Assembly: GCA_017533165.1 (NCBI GenBank)
Contig: JAFXIM010000024.1
Location: forward strand, 1 to 6,487
From: Eggerthellaceae bacterium
GTDB taxonomy: Bacteria > Actinomycetota > Coriobacteriia > Coriobacteriales > Eggerthellaceae
DNA: 6,487 nt
Direction of reading: 5' to 3'
In this document: positions 4,106-6,487 of the stretch, one piece after another
Layout of the letters: each line of letters opens with the position of its first letter
Numbering within the stretch: the stretch's first letter is position 1
The notes under the pieces: generated by a model
What the model was told of the DNA's origin: nothing
The model's input: only the letters and a program-made list of their open reading frames with translations
Databases searched by the model: none
Made by a program: the position numbers and the translations under genes

Positions 4106-6217
4106 ATGGCCTTTTTTAAGAAAAAGAGCGCTGTTGAAGCAGCCGAGATCGACGCTGAAAAGCCCCTGCTTGCTGCCGACGCTGCAGACCAAGATGATTC
4201 CGAAGCCGATGTCGACACCATCATGCGCAAGTACGACCGTGAGTCCAACACGCGCATCTGGGAAGGCAAGCCGAAGCTGGTTCTCTCCATCCTTCTGTGC
4301 GCCTTCTCCGTATACTGCATCGGAATGACCTTGTTCTACACCGGCCTTCCCGAGACGCGCCTGTCGCTGTTCGTCGGCCTGGTCATCGTCATCGGCTATA
4401 TCCTCTACCCCGCGCGCAAGGGCACCCAACGCGTGAACCACATGCCGTGGTACGACATCCTGCTCATGGTCATCGGCGCAGGCGCCTTCTTCTACTTCGC
4501 CTTCAACGCCATGGACATCATCCGCCTGGCAACGCGCATCGAGACCATCCACATCGTGGTGGCCATCTTGGGCGTGCTGCCGCTCATGGAGCTCTGCCGT
4601 CGATGCGTGGGCGTTCCCATCTTGGTGGTCGTGAGCTGCCTGCTCGCCTATGCGCTCTACTGGCAGTTCTCCAACGGTACCGAGCTCTACATGGCACTGC
4701 GTAACATGGCGGGCAAGCTCTTCTACTCCACCTCGGGCGTCATCGGCACGCCCATCAACGTGTGCTACACCTACATCGTGCTCTTCATCATCTTCGGCGC
4801 CTTCCTCGAGCGCACCGGCATCGCCGAGTTCTTCATCTCGCTCGCCAACCGCATCGCCGGCTGGTCCTCGGGCGGCGCGGCGAAGGTGGCCGTCATCTCG
4901 TCCGCACTGTGCGGCATGGTGTCCGGCTCCTCCGTCGGCAACACCGTCACCACGGGCTCCGTCACCATCCCCATGATGAAGAAGACCGGCTACAAGCCCG
5001 AGTTCGCCGGCGCCGTTGAGGCCGCGGCCTCCACGGGCGGCCAGATTATGCCCCCCATCATGGGCGCAGCAGCCTTCCTCATGGCAGAGTACATCGGCAT
5101 TCCCTACATCGAGGTTGCTGCCAAGGCCATCATCCCGGCGCTGCTCTACTTCACGGGCATCTTCATCACCGTCCACCTCGAGGCGAAGAAGCTCGGCCTC
5201 AAGGGCATCCCGATGTCCGAGCTCCCGAAGGTCAGCTACCTCATCAAGAACAGCTACCTGATCCTCCCGCTCGTGCTGCTGGTCTGGCTTGTCGGCTCCG
5301 GCATCCGCACCATGGCCTACTCTGCGGCCATCTCCATCGTAGGCGCCTTCATCGTCGGCTTCATCAACTTCTTCTTCACCGAGTACCGCAACCGCGAAGA
5401 GGGCGAAGGCGCTGGCGCTGTGTTCATGGCTGCCCTTAAGATCGCCGGCTATGCCGCCTTCGAGGCCCTGCAGGCGGGCGCAAAGAACTGCATCGCCGTT
5501 GCTGCGGCATGCGCCATGGCAGGCCTCATCGCTGGATGCATCACCGTCACCGGCCTTGCATCCACGCTCATCAACGTCATCGTCAACTTCGCTGGCGACG
5601 CCGTCGTCCTCGGTCTGGTTCTCACCATGCTCACCTGCATCGTGCTCGGCATGGGCGTTCCCACCACGGCGAACTACTGCATCATGGCCGCAACCTGCGC
5701 TCCCATCCTGGTTGCCCTCGATATCCCGGTCGTCGCCGCACACTTCTTCGTGTTCTACTTCGGCATCGTGGCCGACATCACGCCGCCTGTCGCGCTGGCG
5801 GCCTACGCGGGCTCGGCTATCGCCAAGTCCGACCCCATGAAGACCGGCGTCAACGCAGCCAAGCTCGCAATCGCCGCCTTCATCGTCCCCTACATCCTGG
5901 CCTTCAACCCCATCATGGTTCTCGAGGGCAGCTTCACCTGGCTCAACATCGCCCAGGTGGTCGCCACCTCCTTGGTTGGCCTCTTCGGTGTTGCCACGGC
6001 CCTGAACGGCAACCTGTTCTGCAAGGTTAACCCCGTCTTCCGCGTGCTATTCGCCGCAGGCGGCATCTGCATGATGGACCCCGGTCTCATGACTGACCTC
6101 ATCGGCATTGGAATTATCGCAGCTCTCACCCTCTTCCAGTACATCCTGAGCAAGAAGGGCAAGGGAGGAAAGCCTGATGAGCCCGCCCAAAACGCTCCTG
6201 AGCTTCAGGCAGCTTAG
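4106..6217 (+). CDS. TRAP transporter fused permease (DctQ-DctM, 4TM/12TM type)
   Basis: A 703-residue integral membrane protein fusing the small (DctQ-like) and large (DctM-like) TRAP subunits, the usual partner of TAXI receptors. It would import the receptor-bound solute using a cation gradient. An acidic cytoplasmic head (1-55) ends in the conserved-looking KYDRESNTR (42-50). Hydrophobic segments at about 57-78, 86-103, 116-135, 147-163 and 169-187 form the Q-like part. The M-like part carries signature blocks: SALCGMVSGSSVGNTVTTGS (266-285), PEFAGAVEAAASTGGQIMPP (298-317), LGMGVPTTANY (514-524) and ADITPPVALAAYAGSAIAKSD (556-576). The C-terminal region (about 610-680) resembles DUF3394, often attached to such permeases. 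There are 15 cysteines, including a CRRC at 164-167. ATG at 4106 has GAGGGG 6 nt upstream. It is followed by a strong terminator, so the operon ends here. Substrate is unassigned. Confidence 0.95.
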   Translation: MAFFKKKSAVEAAEIDAEKPLLAADAADQDDSEADVDTIMRKYDRESNTRIWEGKPKLVLSILLCAFSVYCIGMTLFYTGLPETRLSLFVGLVIVIGYILYPARKGTQRVNHMPWYDILLMVIGAGAFFYFAFNAMDIIRLATRIETIHIVVAILGVLPLMELCRRCVGVPILVVVSCLLAYALYWQFSNGTELYMALRNMAGKLFYSTSGVIGTPINVCYTYIVLFIIFGAFLERTGIAEFFISLANRIAGWSSGGAAKVAVISSALCGMVSGSSVGNTVTTGSVTIPMMKKTGYKPEFAGAVEAAASTGGQIMPPIMGAAAFLMAEYIGIPYIEVAAKAIIPALLYFTGIFITVHLEAKKLGLKGIPMSELPKVSYLIKNSYLILPLVLLVWLVGSGIRTMAYSAAISIVGAFIVGFINFFFTEYRNREEGEGAGAVFMAALKIAGYAAFEALQAGAKNCIAVAAACAMAGLIAGCITVTGLASTLINVIVNFAGDAVVLGLVLTMLTCIVLGMGVPTTANYCIMAATCAPILVALDIPVVAAHFFVFYFGIVADITPPVALAAYAGSAIAKSDPMKTGVNAAKLAIAAFIVPYILAFNPIMVLEGSFTWLNIAQVVATSLVGLFGVATALNGNLFCKVNPVFRVLFAAGGICMMDPGLMTDLIGIGIIAALTLFQYILSKKGKGGKPDEPAQNAPELQAA

Positions 6218-6253
6218 GGTGCGCGCCAACGCCAACAGCTCGATCTGCGTAAC

Positions 6254-6284
6254 AAGAGCCGGCTTCGCAACGAAGCCGGCTCTT
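6254..6284 (+). terminator. Intrinsic terminator of the TRAP operon
   Basis: A perfect 14-bp stem (6254-6267 with 6271-6284) with a 3-nt loop (CAA) and a GC-rich core (GAGCCGGCTTCG) begins 37 bp after the permease stop codon. The right arm ends in CTCTT and is followed by TGCTATTTC, an interrupted but T-rich tail. This is the clearest terminator in the window. On the opposite strand the stem is followed by GTTACG, so it is mainly a plus-strand terminator. Confidence 0.88.
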
Positions 6285-6381
6285 TGCTATTTCTGAGAAT
6301 GGTTAACCCAAAGCCACGTTCATCCGCAAATCCCTGTTGACCACCGCAGCAAAAATGCTGTCGACAGACCAAACCAGAAGG

Positions 6382-6486
6382 TTAGCGTCCGCTGTGATCA
6401 AAGTGCGCCACAGGCGATGGATCTGCACCCAGCGCCGATCCAGAACCACCCGCGCCCATCCCGGCAGGGGCGCTTACCTTCTCCAA
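6382..6486 (-). CDS. Possible C-terminal fragment of a minus-strand gene, function unknown
   Basis: On the minus strand, the frame entering from the right edge gives 34 residues and a TAA at 6382-6384. The sequence is a Gly/Ala/Ser-rich, flexible-looking tail (SAPAGMGAGGSGSALGADPS) ending in PVAHFDHSGR. It is the most protein-like of the three minus frames: the others stop after 3 or 29 codons, and the 29-codon one reads as Cys/Trp/Arg-rich nonsense. It would converge with the TRAP operon, consistent with the terminator between them. No family is recognisable, and a fragment this short may not be coding at all. Confidence 0.45.
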   Translation of the reverse strand: MEKVSAPAGMGAGGSGSALGADPSPVAHFDHSGR

Positions 6487-6487
6487 A

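Noticed and set aside
2942..5743. A 933-codon open frame on the minus strand antisense to the receptor and most of the permease.
   Set aside because: Its product is an implausible His/Asp/Gly/Glu/Val-rich chain with no fold-like pattern. It runs through the intergenic stem-loop and mirrors the codon bias of the two real genes. It is a composition shadow.
6347..6367. Small hairpin CAGCA/TGCTG around an A-run and the overlapping palindrome CTGTCGACAG, downstream of the possible right-edge gene.
   Set aside because: The stem has only 5 bp with the A/T run in the loop rather than after the stem, so it does not behave like an intrinsic terminator. The palindrome is short enough to occur by chance.
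1..6487. Search for CRISPR arrays, IS ends, tRNA/rRNA, toxin-antitoxin pairs or defence genes.
   Set aside because: I saw no regularly spaced direct repeats, transposase-like protein, cloverleaf or rRNA-like sequence. All long genes have ordinary metabolic or transport families.

Overview
The window looks like chromosomal DNA from a GC-rich anaerobe. The best guess is a gut or rumen actinobacterium of the class Coriobacteriia (Eggerthella/Slackia-like). This rests on the C-ending codon preference, a Tat-type lipoprotein signal on a solute-binding protein, a clostridial-looking PLP aminotransferase and a DUF2974-type serine hydrolase side by side. It is a guess from protein character, not from a database match.

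Layout, left to right. Positions 1-146 hold the acidic C-terminal end of a plus-strand gene of unknown function. It converges with a minus-strand pair: an alpha/beta-hydrolase of the DUF2974 (Mbeg1-like) kind (183-1364) and, upstream of it, a fold-type I aminotransferase (1461-2639). A small terminator-like hairpin (1400-1419) separates the two. A 362-bp divergent intergenic region (2640-3001) holds a candidate promoter for each direction and an unusually dyad-rich leader ahead of the plus-strand transport genes. Next comes a TRAP transporter of the TAXI type: a Tat-type lipoprotein solute receptor (3002-4012), a strong 15-bp stem-loop (4046-4080), and a fused DctQ-DctM permease (4106-6217). 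A very good intrinsic terminator follows (6254-6284). The right end (6382-6486, minus) may be the C-terminal end of another gene.

The two plus-strand genes together make a complete secondary transporter: an extracellular receptor tethered by lipid, plus a single-chain membrane permease that would use an ion gradient. Family knowledge suggests a small organic anion (glutamate, 2-oxoglutarate, another C4/C5 dicarboxylate or a related compound), but the sequence does not identify the substrate. The divergently transcribed aminotransferase raises the possibility that an imported amino or keto acid feeds transamination. The stem-loop after the receptor gene is placed where it could make receptor mRNA more abundant than permease mRNA.

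I found no mobile element, CRISPR array, RNA gene or clearly undescribed system. The most interesting parts are non-coding: the receptor leader and the intra-operon stem-loop.
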